NCBI RefSeq assembly: GCF_000003815.2
Contig: NC_049984.1
Location: 15,228,576 to 15,292,575 of the forward strand
Length of the DNA stretch: 64,000 bases
Direction: 5' to 3'
Source: Branchiostoma floridae
Lineage: Eukaryota > Chordata > Leptocardii > Amphioxiformes > Branchiostomatidae
Under the pieces are notes generated by a model that did not search any database, was not told the DNA's origin, and worked only from the letters and a program-made list of their open reading frames with translations. Position numbers and translations under genes: made by a program. Below are positions 11,432 through 21,599 of the stretch, piece after piece (position 1 is the first letter of the stretch; the number at the start of each line of letters is the position of its first letter).

Positions 11432-11789
11432 ATCATCGCTGACGGCAAAAAGTAGGCGAGAACTCACTCAAGAAGGACAGAAGGAGGGAGAGGAACTGTG
11501 AGTAATTTGTGATCAGGATTGAGCTGTCAGGATCAAGTGCAAGTGCGTAGGTTTGCATGATAACAGTCAGACAAGAGAAGGGATTCCGAAGAACAGTTGG
11601 ACTCTTCTAGCTTTGCATTTGTTGGTCTGGGCTGTGCATGCTTAGAGAAGAACACATCTGGATTGAGTTTTCTGTGGAGCCGGGAAGGAACATTCCAGAG
11701 TGCCGGCGGTCAGACGGGCGGTTCCAAGTCAATAAACTGTGGCAAGGCTGACTCAGGAAGAGTAGAAACTGAGGAAGTCCAGGGATAAA

Positions 11790-13763
11790 ATGGATCAGCT
11801 CATGGAGGCTGGGGAGAAGTTGGGGCTCTCAGGGAGTGAGCTCCGACAGTTTGTGCAAGAGCAACAAGCATTGGAGAGGGAAGAAAGAGCGAAGGAGAGG
11901 GAAGTGCAGAAAATGAGGCTGGAAGCTGAGGAGAGAGAGAAGGAGAGAGAGGCCGAGGAGAGAGAGAAGGAGAGAGAAGCTGAGAAAAGGAGGCTGGAAG
12001 CTGCAGAGAGAGAGAAGGAGAGAGAGGCCGAGGAGAGAGAGAAGGAGAGAGAAGCTGAGAAAAGGAGGCTGGAAGCTGCAGAGAGAGAGAAGGAGAGAGA
12101 GGCCGAGGAGAGAGAGAAGGCAAGAGAGGCAGAAGAAAGACAGAAGGAGGCAGACAGGAGGCATCAACTAGAGATGAAGAAGCTTGAGAGGGAGCTGGCG
12201 GCCGCCGGGCCTATAGCAGAGCCAGTGGGGCAAGCTAGGGCGAAGGCCCCAAAGCTGCCCTCCTTCCAAGATGGGATAGACGACTTAGACGCTTACCTCC
12301 TTAGGTTTGAGAGGTTCGCGGCGTCGAACGGGTGGCCGGAGGACCAATGGGCGCCAAACTTAAGTGCCCTGTTGTCAGGCGAGGCCCTCAAAGCATACTC
12401 GAGACTGCCTGGTCACGAAGCTCGGATTTACCGAACCGTCAAGAAAGCCCTCATGGAGAGATACAACTTGACAGAGGATGGGTTTCGTGAGAAGTTCAGG
12501 AACAACAAGCCGGAGGCGGGGGAGAGCCCCCAGCAATTCATTGTTCGGCTCGAGAACTACCTGGAGCGTTGGTTGGAGCTGTCCGACTCGACAAAGTCAT
12601 ACGAGAGTCTTAAGAACCTGTTTGTGAAGGAGCAATTCATGGACGCATGCCCGCGGGACCTGGCGGTGCACCTCCGGGAGCGGGGCTCGGCATCGCTGGA
12701 GGAGCTGGCCGAGATGGCCAAGCACTTCTTGAATGCTCATCGAAGGGAACTTGGCAAAAAGGAGGAGGAGGAGAAGAATTCGAAGCCAGCGCAGGGCCGT
12801 GGCCGCCCACAGCCTGGGCCCACGAGCGGGGCAGGCACGTGCTACCACTGCGGGGACCCCAGCCACTTTATAAGGGACTGCCCCATGTTGAAACAGGAGG
12901 CCCAGCCCTCGGGGGCTAGTTCCTTCTTTGGCGAGATGAAGACCGGATCCCCACCGACTGCGTTCATCGTCAGGGGCCAAGTGGATGGAACGGCGGTCCC
13001 CTTGCTGTTAGACACCGGCAGTACACATACGCTGATCCGAGAGAGCCTGGTAGACGCCAGAAAAGTCAGGCTTGACAACCAAGGCGGGATAACTTGCATT
13101 CATGGGGAAGAAAGAAAGCACCCCAGCGCTCGGGTGGAGATCCGGGTCGGGCATAGGAGCTACAGGGTAAATGCGAAAGTGATCCCAAACCTGCCGCGCC
13201 CTGCAATCGTCGGACGAGATGTTCCCCATCTGGCTGAACTGGTAGAGCTGTGTGCGTCCGGGAAGCAGGAGCCATCCGTGACTCCAACAGCTGAAACGCG
13301 GGAGTTCAATCGGAAGCCCAGAACCGCGTGGGGCTGGGAGAAGGTTTCCACTGGTAATGGGCCAGTATCCGGTCGCCATGGTGGCAAAAGTCGCGGCTTT
13401 GACAGGCAGGACCGGAGCTACGGCGGGGACCAAGGATTCAAGTCGAGTGTTCGTGGCTACAATGGCCGTGGCAGGTCCTATGGGGGAGGTGAGCGTGACT
13501 TGGGCTCGCGTTATGGGGACGCCCACAGAAGGGGTCTTGCGGCAAGGCCAAAGCTTCGGTTGGCGGCACGTACCATACCTGCTGAGAGCCCTCCGCCCTT
13601 GTCACACGGGAACTCACGGAGAGATATATACGGGGACGCAAAACCTGTAGACACAGCCGCGAGGGAGCGTGAAATCGAGGAGAAGCTGGCACAACAGAAG
13701 ATGTGGCGGGAAGAGAGAGAGCTTCTTCAGAGCTGGTGTCTGCAGCCCTGTATCGTGGAGTGA
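11790..13763 (+). CDS. Retrotransposon Gag-protease with SCAN-like capsid
   Basis: 657 residues; start chosen at AAAATGG (strong context, first ATG of the frame). Residues 20-136 are a highly charged coiled coil built of a 25-residue repeat (EREKEREAEEREKE.. EAEKRRLEAA). Residues ~154-320 form a Gag capsid that opens PKLPSFQDGIDDLDAYLLRFE; its second half (232-318: FREKFRNNKPEAGES.. FVKEQFMDACPRDL.. SLEELAEMAKHF) resembles a SCAN domain. A CCHC zinc knuckle, CYHCGDPSHFIRDC, starts at 351. An aspartic-protease motif LLLDTGSTHTLI has its D at 408. The tail is rich in Gly, Arg and Tyr (RSYGGDQGF, RGRSYGGGERD), suggesting RNA binding. No reverse transcriptase follows. The ORF looks more GC-rich than its surroundings and is intact, so it may still be expressed. 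Expected role: particle assembly and RNA packaging, with self-cleavage if the protease is active. Confidence 0.92.
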   Translation: MDQLMEAGEKLGLSGSELRQFVQEQQALEREERAKEREVQKMRLEAEEREKEREAEEREKEREAEKRRLEAAEREKEREAEEREKEREAEKRRLEAAEREKEREAEEREKAREAEERQKEADRRHQLEMKKLERELAAAGPIAEPVGQARAKAPKLPSFQDGIDDLDAYLLRFERFAASNGWPEDQWAPNLSALLSGEALKAYSRLPGHEARIYRTVKKALMERYNLTEDGFREKFRNNKPEAGESPQQFIVRLENYLERWLELSDSTKSYESLKNLFVKEQFMDACPRDLAVHLRERGSASLEELAEMAKHFLNAHRRELGKKEEEEKNSKPAQGRGRPQPGPTSGAGTCYHCGDPSHFIRDCPMLKQEAQPSGASSFFGEMKTGSPPTAFIVRGQVDGTAVPLLLDTGSTHTLIRESLVDARKVRLDNQGGITCIHGEERKHPSARVEIRVGHRSYRVNAKVIPNLPRPAIVGRDVPHLAELVELCASGKQEPSVTPTAETREFNRKPRTAWGWEKVSTGNGPVSGRHGGKSRGFDRQDRSYGGDQGFKSSVRGYNGRGRSYGGGERDLGSRYGDAHRRGLAARPKLRLAARTIPAESPPPLSHGNSRRDIYGDAKPVDTAAREREIEEKLAQQKMWREERELLQSWCLQPCIVE

Positions 13764-13966
13764 ACTCGGACTGATGAACTGACGATTTATTAGTTAAGCG
13801 ATATGTAACAAAGTTCGGCAATGTGTAACCTTTGTTTTCAATTAGTTCCATTTATCGACGTGGTAGCTATTATTGGCTTGTTAAGTAAGTTTCTAGTGAA
13901 GGTTAACTGTATCGTTATTCTAATAGAGTTGGCGACTAGATTTGTGATTGAAATGGTTTCAATCAA

Positions 13967-13980
13967 GGGAAAAAGGGAGG
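13967..13980 (+). promoter_or_regulatory. Polypurine tract
   Basis: GGGAAAAAGGGAGG, followed by ATA and then the right LTR. Placement just before the 3' LTR is as expected for priming of plus-strand DNA. Confidence 0.8.
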
Positions 13981-13983
13981 ATA

Positions 13984-14211
13984 TGTGACGGGGTCATCTA
14001 GAATGATTTGAGCCGGCCCGCAGATTTCTAAAGATAGAGCCCTAAGTAGGTCAGTGGCCAGTGGAGACGGAGACTCCCTGGGAGACAGACGTGATCTCAG
14101 ATGCTCTCATAGTTCTACTAGTCATTGTTGTACGTAGGTTTGGGAAGCAGATTAAAAGGAGTTCCCCTCCAGTTGCGCGTTGGAGTCTTGGACTGAGTCG
14201 GTTCTCTGACA
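13984..14211 (+). repeat. Right LTR
   Basis: 228 bp, identical to the left LTR on direct reading, followed by target duplication GTTGG at 14212-14216. Confidence 0.95.
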
Positions 14212-14216
14212 GTTGG

Positions 14217-14689
14217 GAATAGTGAACATAGCATGACAGCCTTGGTCTGTGCAAATAGGATATTCTTTGTGAGTCTACATTTCATAGTTTTAACTTGTTA
14301 TGTCCGAACTTCAAATATTTTAGAGTACATAATATGTATCAAAATATGAGATATCAATATGGCAGTGAATGTAGTAACACCAGTGAGAGAGTTTTTTAAA
14401 ATCTTTCTTTAATATTTTCTTTTGTCATCTTTGAGTGTATGCATGGTGCTTTTTAAACCAACTAATAGTGCAGTTGGTTAGCAATACAGCCTTCATTTTT
14501 TGCCGAGCATACGAGTCACCCATATGCTTTCGATAAATGTGTTTGGTTCTTTTATGTGGCTGCAATGGCTTAAAGCTCCCACATACATTGGACTACCAAC
14601 TTGATGTCACCATCATATCTAAGCTGAGGCAAATCTTGGGATCTCACCCAGTGTAGTCCATATAAATGTATACAATATGTATATGGTGC
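14217..14689. other. Intergenic, nothing recognised
   Basis: AT-rich sequence between the LTR element and the mariner copy. No gene or repeat structure seen. Confidence 0.4.
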
Positions 14690-14691
14690 TA

Positions 14692-15269
14692 CGAGGGACG
14701 TTCAATAAGTAATAACTCTGACTCATTTCCCGTAGCAGGAGATTAATGAAACTTGGCACAGTTATTAGTCTTTCTCTTCATAGAAACCACACGGAGTTAT
14801 CCATTTCTCCCATCGTTTGATGCAGCTCTGGACACCGTTTTTGTAGGACACCCCAGGTTGGTCCTCCAACAGATGCCTCATCAATGGCAGAAGAGGAACG
14901 ACCAGGTCTGGGAGCTGTTTCCACAGACTTCCGACCGTGCTTGAATTCAGGATGCCAGCGTTTTACAAGGTCATGTCATGGGGCATCATCACCACGAGTT
15001 TCTTTCATTTCATCAAAAGTCTCCTTTGGTGTGCGTCCTTTCAAATACAAAAACCGGATCACTGCACGACACTCAACTGGCTCCATTTCACACTTGGTCC
15101 ATTTCACACCTAACTCAGTTCAAACACCAGTAAATCAGACACCACAATTAGTTCAGAGCTCTTTTTTGCAACATAAACTATAGAGATATGAATCATTACA
15201 CATGCAACATTTCTTCTAGATCAGACAACTGGAAGTGGGTTAGAGTTATTACTTATTGAACGCCCCTCG
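14692..15269 (-). mobile_element. Internally deleted mariner transposon
   Basis: Ends read CGAGGGACGTTCAATAAGTA (left) and CGAGGGGCGTTCAATAAGTA (right, reverse complement), with TA on both sides (14690-14691 and 15270-15271). On the minus strand an ORF starts MEPVECRAVIRFLYLKGRTP and continues KETFDEMKETRGDDAP, a mariner transposase N-terminal helix-turn-helix, then an in-frame TGA, then VKRWHPEFKHGR and SVETAPRPGRSSSAIDEAS. It jumps directly to a C-terminal piece (GVQSCIKRWEKW.. FYEEKD). The catalytic core is missing, so it can move only if helped by another copy. Confidence 0.9.
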
Positions 15270-15271
15270 TA

Positions 15272-16630
15272 AAATACAATGTACATGTAGGTACATCCAC
15301 CCAAACTCTGGTACATTAATGATGACTTGTAGAAATTCAGACAGTAGTGTTTACGTTATTGATGTAACAGCAATAATGTTCAATACATAGACAAAGTAAA
15401 CACGTTTTTACAAATATTTATGGACACTGTTTTTTAAATATTATGTCTCAAGTTTCATGTCCATTAGGAATAGCCCAAAACATTAATTGCAGTATGCTGC
15501 CTTTCATTACACATGGTGTTGTTACAACCCCAGTCTGTGTCTGCCTCCTATCATCAGGAACAATATCGATAATCTATTTACAGAGATATTTTTTAGAAGT
15601 CAAACATGTATAGCTAATAATATAGAAACATTCCTCAAAAAATCACAATAATATTGTACAGGAATAACCTGTCATAGTTATACATAAATGTGTGTTTTTT
15701 TAAAGTCAAACTTGTTGCTTATTGTTAGATACATGTGTACAAAACGACTGATATTTTACATGCATAAACAGCTTTTACAATTTACATGTTTTATAAGTAT
15801 ACAAATACAGTTTATTTCCAATGTAGAGCCCGTTACTCAAGCGTTAAAGAGCGGGCAGCGGTCATTTACATCAGCTCTTTCTTCGTACCCAAGAAAAGAT
15901 TTGCGGTCGATTTGGTCTTAAATATTTTTTCATCAAAACCAGTAAAGCAGAGTACAAATCAAGCTTTTGCTTTCTTTACAATGCAGATCCCCTTTTGCCA
16001 TTTTGGGCAATGGCTGTGCGAAAATCGTCAAGTCCTTGTTATCCTTCAAGTACTGGCTGGAATGTCATTGTTGTAGATTATTTCTCGCTTGTTGACTTGA
16101 AGTTATTGTGAATGGAAAGTACTGATCTATAAACTTTGTCTTTTTTGGTAAAAGTTGTGCAATGTGTTTATATGCATGTAGCATTAAGTGATGTCTCAAC
16201 AACAAAACTGTCTTTGTACAATATAATTTGTGGCACCTAACTTGCTCCCCCTCCAAATGCATTTACAATGAAAAAAGTAATTGAAAGGTTTATTGCAAAT
16301 TCATGCCCATGGCCCATGAACAAAATCAAATAATGAAACGATTGAAAACATGTAAATAATGTAAATTCTAACATACAAAGATTAAGTGATTGAATGCACA
16401 TAGACTATAGAAAAGGGTTCTACACCTACGTTACTATAATTGTACATTGCCTTCAAGTCGTAGAGGGGAGGCCATAAAAGATACAATATACACGTATGCA
16501 ATTCAGTTTGCTTCCGCATTGTTGTGTTGTACATTGTAGAAGTGTTAAAAACCCACTGTTTTTTTTTTAGTAAAGTACGTCATAATTCTACAGTTGAAGG
16601 CTGCAGTATGTGAGACGATGGCACATCAGC
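15272..16630. other. Intergenic, AT-rich, nothing recognised
   Basis: No coding region, RNA gene or clear repeat boundary. The two overlapping ORFs around 15688-16076 do not resemble any family I know. Confidence 0.4.
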
Positions 16631-16633
16631 ACC

Positions 16634-16971
16634 GTAAGCTAAGGGCACAACCCGCCGTACGTGTAATTGGTCCGTACATTTTTTTGGGAGGCCACGTCCG
16701 CCACGTATTTCTGACAACGTTCAGGCTGCACAGGGCAGGCGCATCGCTCGTACTGGCACGTTCGGGGGGCGAATCCGCAGCCCCATGGCACACAAAGTTT
16801 TGCCTGCACGTTAAGTTTTACGGCGTGTCTGCGTGCTCCAAAATCCGCCGGATTCCCTACGAGTTCGTACGGAGCCGGTACTTGCCACTTACGGATGCCA
16901 AAAGATTGACCACGTTTTGGCACGTAGACAGCACGTATTTGCATGCACGTGGGTTGTGTCCTTAGCTTTAC
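16634..16971. mobile_element. Inverted-repeat element rich in CACGT/GTACGTG motifs
   Basis: Ends GTAAGCTAAGGGCACAACCC (left) and GTAAAGCTAAGGACACAACC (right, reverse complement) are about 340 bp apart. The interior carries scattered CACGTA, GTACGTG and CCGTAC words on both arms. No transposase. Target duplication not resolved. Confidence 0.6.
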
Positions 16972-17369
16972 AGACGTATCTACGTGGCAATTAAGTGTCT
17001 CACCTAAACACCTGGGGTTTACAATCATTACCATGGTTACAGACGTCATTCGTCTGTTATATAGAGTATCCCAGTGGCACACTTTTCTCTTGCCGTCTCC
17101 ATGTCTCTGTTTAAGTGCTGATGTGCTATTCGCAGCGGATATTTCACCAACGCTGTGACAAGCTGTTGGCGTCACTCTAGCTCTGTTAATATGCACTCTC
17201 ACTGTACTTGCCTCATGCGTCACTGCAGAGTTCTAAAGATACTCAACGAATCTCAGGGATAAAGAACGTATTTTCTTACTTTTGTGTCACCCCTGACTTA
17301 ATGTTGGGGATATCGTGCAAAACGTACAAAGAAAATGCAAGAAAACACAAAACATGTAAAAGGAAATCA

Positions 17370-17645
17370 TTTTTACCTCCATGAAAAATTGAGGTATTGT
17401 TTTTGTTGTGCACGTGTGTGTTTCCAGATATTTGTGGCCAGCATAACTTTAGAGTCTCTGGATGGATTGTAATTATGATATTTGGCATGTTGGCAAGTGT
17501 TGGGAAGACGAAAGTCAAGGTCAATTTTGGAAACCCTGGTGTGTGACCTTGATACTGCAGCAGAACTTCTGCTTTTTGTATCTTTTGTCCTGGACATAGT
17601 CTTGTCTTGATATTTTTATGGCATGTAGGTCTTCGTGTAAGGAAA
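17370..17645 (+). repeat. Dispersed ACCTCCATGAAAAAT family, copy 1
   Basis: Starts ACCTCCATGAAAAATTGAGG and runs through GTGTGTGTTTCCAGATATTT, GTGGCCAGCATAACTTTAGA, GAAGACGAAAGTCAAGGTCA, TGTGACCTTGATACTGCAGC and TATCTTTTGTCCTGGACAT. The same order of words recurs at 18846, 23343, 23525, 27436, 30000, 34240 (minus), 35520 and 59022. No conserved ORF is shared between copies, so this is a non-coding interspersed repeat. Confidence 0.85.
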
Positions 17646-17747
17646 AAGGCGTAGGTTTAGGCCCCCTGGTTTATCGGGGAATTCGTGGAGCGCTCGGTCA
17701 AATCAGCAATGCCGCCAACATGCCACAACTTTAGTGAGATACCCCCT

Positions 17748-17977
17748 TTAGGCTATAACGTCATATTTCCAAACCGGGGCCCATTCGGGCTAGGGGGCTG
17801 TTTGTGGAAACGAAATCGAAAAATAGAAATGTATACGTAAAAATATACACACTGATCATGTCCACGACTATATTTGTCTTCATGTCTTGTGTAGTTTAGT
17901 GCCTTTCAGATCATACTTTCCGTTCCCGAAAGCTGCCCGGTTGGGCCCCGGTATGGAAATGTGACGTAGTCCTTAAT
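17748..17977. mobile_element. MITE of the TTTCCAAACCGGG family, copy 1
   Basis: Inverted ends: TAGGCTATAACGTCATATTTCC at the left, and ATTAAGGACTACGTCACATT (reverse complement) at the right, each followed inward by CCAAACCGGGGCCC or CCATACCGGGGCCC. A second copy lies at 60241-60435 with the same internal words (GTATACGTA, TTGTGTAGTTT, CCCGAAAGCTGCCCGG). Confidence 0.75.
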
Positions 17978-18219
17978 ATGACATCATGTGCAGGAAAGTC
18001 TGGATCCCAATGCAGAATGATGAGTCTACAGAACCAGTTCTTGTGCGTTTTGCTGTAGATACAGCCCCCGTATGAAAGTTTAAAACTGCGAAAGATGTAC
18101 AGGTTGTATGCGCAAGACCTTGTTTTTCTTCACCGCTTTCTTCTCCGGTTCCTGTAAGGACAAAAAGAATTGTATTAGAATGGCCGCTAAAATTATGTCA
18201 TCAATGGGCTTATAGTAGG

Positions 18220-18610
18220 GAAAATTCAGGTCCAGGTCCGGTCCAGGGGATCAGGTCCAGGTTTGAACCTGGACCTGATTCAGTATGTGAGAACTTGTGA
18301 ATGGACGATACTTAAAACAATGGTCCATTTCGCAACAAAGACATCTGTCGATCCTACAATGCTAACTGCCTCTGTACTATTGACTGTAAAACTTGGTAGA
18401 AATGACTATAGAATATAGTCTACTTCACTCTTGCTATATTACTCGACCGGTAAGCCCCGAAATGTGTGATTCCCGATCATATAATATGTTCATTTTGCAA
18501 AAGGTCCAACATCCAGCCCACCTAATTTTTTCAGGTCCGGTTTTTCTGGACCGGTCCAAATAACAAAACGGTTTTGTACCTGGTCAGGTACCGTACCGGT
18601 ACCCAGTCCT
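18220..18610. repeat. GGTCCAGGT-rich inverted stretch
   Basis: The words GGTCCAGGT and ACCTGGACC alternate at 18230-18280, and TTTTTCAGGTCCGG, ACCGGTCC and CAGGTACCGTACCGGTACC follow at 18530-18605. A similar short block occurs at 10345-10395. Probably the two ends of a ~380-bp non-coding element. Confidence 0.45.
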
Positions 18611-18845
18611 AGCCTATACGTCATGGAGTTGTTTCAGTTCCTTGGCTCAATGCCATCGTTATGCGGTTTCCTCTGACAAACGAGATTTGGGGAGCCATGG
18701 TTAGGTCAACCAGTTAACCACACAACTGATTGCATTGTCCCGAAGCCCCTGGAGGCACATATCGTTAGCGAAGATGTATGGGACAAATGTTCCAGCATTT
18801 CTTTGTGAGTAATTTCCTCCGTGTACTATATGGAGGCTCTATTAC

Positions 18846-19110
18846 CTTCATGAAAATGGAGGTACTGTTTTGGGCCAGCCTGGGTCTGTTCAAGAATTTT
18901 GGGTTGTGTGTTTATGTTTCGGAATATTTGTGGTCAGCATAACTCTAGAACCTCTGAATGGATTAAACTAAATTAATTAAGGTCAAGATCAATTTTGGGA
19001 ACTTCCGGTTTTCGCATCTTTTGTCCTGGGCATGATATGGTTTGTATTTTTTGGTGGCAGATACTCCGTGATGTAAGAAATAAGTGGTGTAGGTTTGGAC
19101 CCTCTAGCAG
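18846..19110 (+). repeat. Dispersed ACCTCCAT family, copy 2
   Basis: CTTCATGAAAATGGAGGTAC start, then GGTCAGCATAACTCTAGAAC, GGTCAAGATCAATTTTGGGA, TCTTTTGTCCTGGGCATG and GAAATAAGTGGTGTAGGTTT, in the same order as copy 1. Confidence 0.8.
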
Positions 19111-19539
19111 TTTACTCTGAAAACTGCATGGGCGTTTTTTCTGTCTGGATGCTATATGTTCTTGTGATACGTGAGACCGTTGTAATTTGAGTAACCTGTC
19201 AATAGAGTGTCAGGAAGTGAGTGGGAAGAGGTTGTCACTGCAATGCTCAGACTTGCAGTATTGACAGCTAGGAAGTATCAGACCTGACAGGTCATGGGGT
19301 CAATGAGAGAGGCTACTAATTCACGGGGAGGTATCACGTTTGGTATACCTGTTTTTTTACAGTTATTTATTTACTATGATCATTTTCACAATAGAGTGAT
19401 TGGAATGATCATTAGACACATGTATCTTAATAAAAATTTTATTTGCAATGTTAAAATCTTTGAATTCTTGTTGTGGTTACTTTGTAAAAAAATTGTCTGC
19501 AGTCCAACAAAACTTTGTGCATGACTAATCCATAGCCTA

Positions 19540-20520
19540 CATCAGGCATTTCTACGGGTGTATGGGGATCGTAGAATTCGGCAAAATAATCGGGAAATTG
19601 GCCAGGGGAGTCAGTTCATGCTGCGGTTAATGTTGGCGACTGGCAAACTCCTCTATAGCTGGTAGTTAACTCTTCTGGCAAATTATTCTCCCTATAATAG
19701 CGATCATGGTCAGTCTGGGAGAGACTGATCCACATGCATCCACTGAAGTAGCATTCTTTTGTGCTATCTCAATAATGTAGAGGATGCTCGCAGGCAGTAG
19801 AGCAAGTCATTACAGAGATGGGTTGTGCATGGGAGGAATCGCAACGGTGATTTCAGTAATAGTACTACAAACATGGTGCAACCGAGGACAGGGAACCCAA
19901 GTAACAAACTGTAACATACCATGGGAGCTGACATGTATGGATGTAGGGTTTTTTTCGCGTGAGTCATTTTTGCAATATACAGTTAAGCCTGGTCTTATCA
20001 GCTTCTCAAAGGACTTAGGAAAATGGTTGGTGAGGGAGAGTGGTTGCCTTGAACAAATAGGTTGGTTAGCCAATAAAGTACATCATGATTTTTGCACAAT
20101 ATCCATCTCTGTAAGTTCCAAGAAAACATAATACAGTTATTAACTAAACTCCATATACACATGTATGACAAAAACGCTATGTTGCTAAAGATCGAATGTG
20201 GTCTTCGTGTACGTTGTCTGTTCCTAAAACAGCAAGAAAGGCTTCCAGTATTTTTTATGTTTTTTTTTTCTTTGCACAGTCTCAATGTGCTTCCCTGATT
20301 TTGTCTTATGTATGGAGCAATCAACTGTTGATTGGGATTGTTGATTGGGGTAAGAATGCCCCCTGGAGACTGCAAAAAGTGGTTGGTTTGGGGGTAAAAT
20401 GGTTGGTTGACAGAGGGTTTGAAATGTGTAATGGTTGGACGAGACTGTTTTAACATGGCTTGTGAGTGGAGGTGATTGGCTACGCCAGGCGGTTTCCCGA
20501 CAAAGCTGGACTGTGATTGT
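19540..20520. other. Intergenic, no gene; partial palindrome
   Basis: At 19550-19730 short complementary words (GGGGATCGTAGAATT, GGGAAATTGGCC and partners) suggest an eroded foldback element. 20340-20440 is rich in GGTTGGTT words. The ORFs on both strands of 19780-20460 overlap each other and match nothing I know. Confidence 0.35.
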
Positions 20521-20529
20521 TAAACTTTA

Positions 20530-20760
20530 AAAAAAGTTAGCGGCTCTTGGTGAGAGACCAATTTGCAGATGTTGGCACATTGGCGCACCAAACCCGTTGT
20601 TGTGTTTTTGGCACACATTTAGACAGATTAGCGTGGGCGTCATTGTGCAAAGTGCCTTTCCCAATGGCACAACGTTGGGGCATGGTGGGTATCGAACTCG
20701 GGACCTTTCGATTCCTAGCCAAACGCACCACCAGTTACGCCACACTAACGCCAATTGTTC
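20530..20760 (-). repeat. tRNA-derived SINE, copy 1
   Basis: On the minus strand an A-box-like TGGCGTAACTGG (20731-20742) and a B-box-like GAGTTCGATACCC (20687-20699) have tRNA-like spacing. They are followed by CCATTGGGAAAGGCACTTT, a body word shared with the SINE at 46095-46380 (CCTTGGGAAATGCACTTT). Not a functional tRNA: no acceptor stem closes. Confidence 0.75.
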
Positions 20761-21148
20761 AGCTAAAAGGTTTGGACCAGTTTGATCAGTTGGTGGCGCT
20801 TGAACCCAACTATTACAATACACCTATCAGCCTTAAGTATACAATACATCTATCAACCTTGAGTTTCCATCAGGGGCAATAACCGAGAGTTCATCAACGC
20901 TACAAGTTCATAGACATTGTCCTTGCTAAGTTCAAGCATCGGAAAATCATTAAATCATCGTTTCAGTAAAGATCCATCATCAAGAGATACCTCTACATCA
21001 TGGTAGTAAGTGTGTAAGTCCATTCCGACACAGTCCAATGGTGCAGTAAATCATTTAACACTTCCAAACACAGTGATTTTATCGACTTCCTCTGTAGAGC
21101 TTTTTCGGCTGGCTTGATAGTGTCATTTTGATGTATAGCCGCCCCCGA

Positions 21149-21575
21149 AGCTCGCACACTCTGACAACTTATTGAAGGTTTGGTTGAAATTATTCTATTG
21201 ATTATAAGTTGTCCTCGTGCGTAGGATAGCGGTGAAGGTTGTTATAAGTAATAACTGATTCGAAGGGATCGTTTTAATTTATAGCCATTCTCAATCAAAG
21301 CTCGCACACCCTGACAACGTACTAAAGGTCTTGCTGAAATTATACTATTGATTATAAGTCGTCTTCGTGCGTAGGATAGCGGTGAAGGTTGTTATAAATA
21401 ATAACTGATTCGCAGGGGTCGTTTTCATGTATAACCATTCTCAAAGCTCGCACACTCTGACAACTTATTAAAGGTCTTGCTGAAATTATACTATTGATTA
21501 TAAGTCGTCTTCGTGCGTAAGATAGCGGTGAAGGTTGTTATAAGTAATAACTGATTCGCAGGGATCGTTTTATAA
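21149..21575 (+). repeat. Tandem repeat of ~150 bp, three units
   Basis: Units start at 21149, 21300 and 21445 with AGCTCGCACACTCTGACAAC and contain TTGATTATAAGTCGTC, GGATAGCGGTGAAGGTTGTT and ATAACTGATTCGCAGGGATC. The last unit stops near 21575. Confidence 0.85.
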
Positions 21576-21599
21576 GCAGGAAATACGGGTTACCGTGGG

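Larger units (their letters stand above)
11184..14211 (+). mobile_element. Complete non-autonomous LTR retrotransposon (gag-protease, no pol)
   Basis: Two 228-bp LTRs (11184-11411 and 13984-14211) bracket one 657-codon ORF. They start TGTGACGGGG and end CTCTGACA, so they obey the TG..CA rule. On full reading I found no difference between them. The insertion is bounded by the 5-bp direct repeat GTTGG (11179-11183 and 14212-14216). A purine tract GGGAAAAAGGGAGG lies three bases before the right LTR. The interior encodes capsid, zinc knuckle and an aspartic-protease motif but no reverse transcriptase, RNase H or integrase. At 3,028 bp it must be mobilised in trans. Capsid and protease indicate the Ty3/Gypsy lineage. 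Confidence 0.95.

Noticed and set aside
11800-13526. Long minus-strand ORFs opposite gag (up to 172 codons)
   Set aside because: Shadows of a purine-rich, repetitive coding strand; composition Ser/Leu/Pro repeats, no domain.
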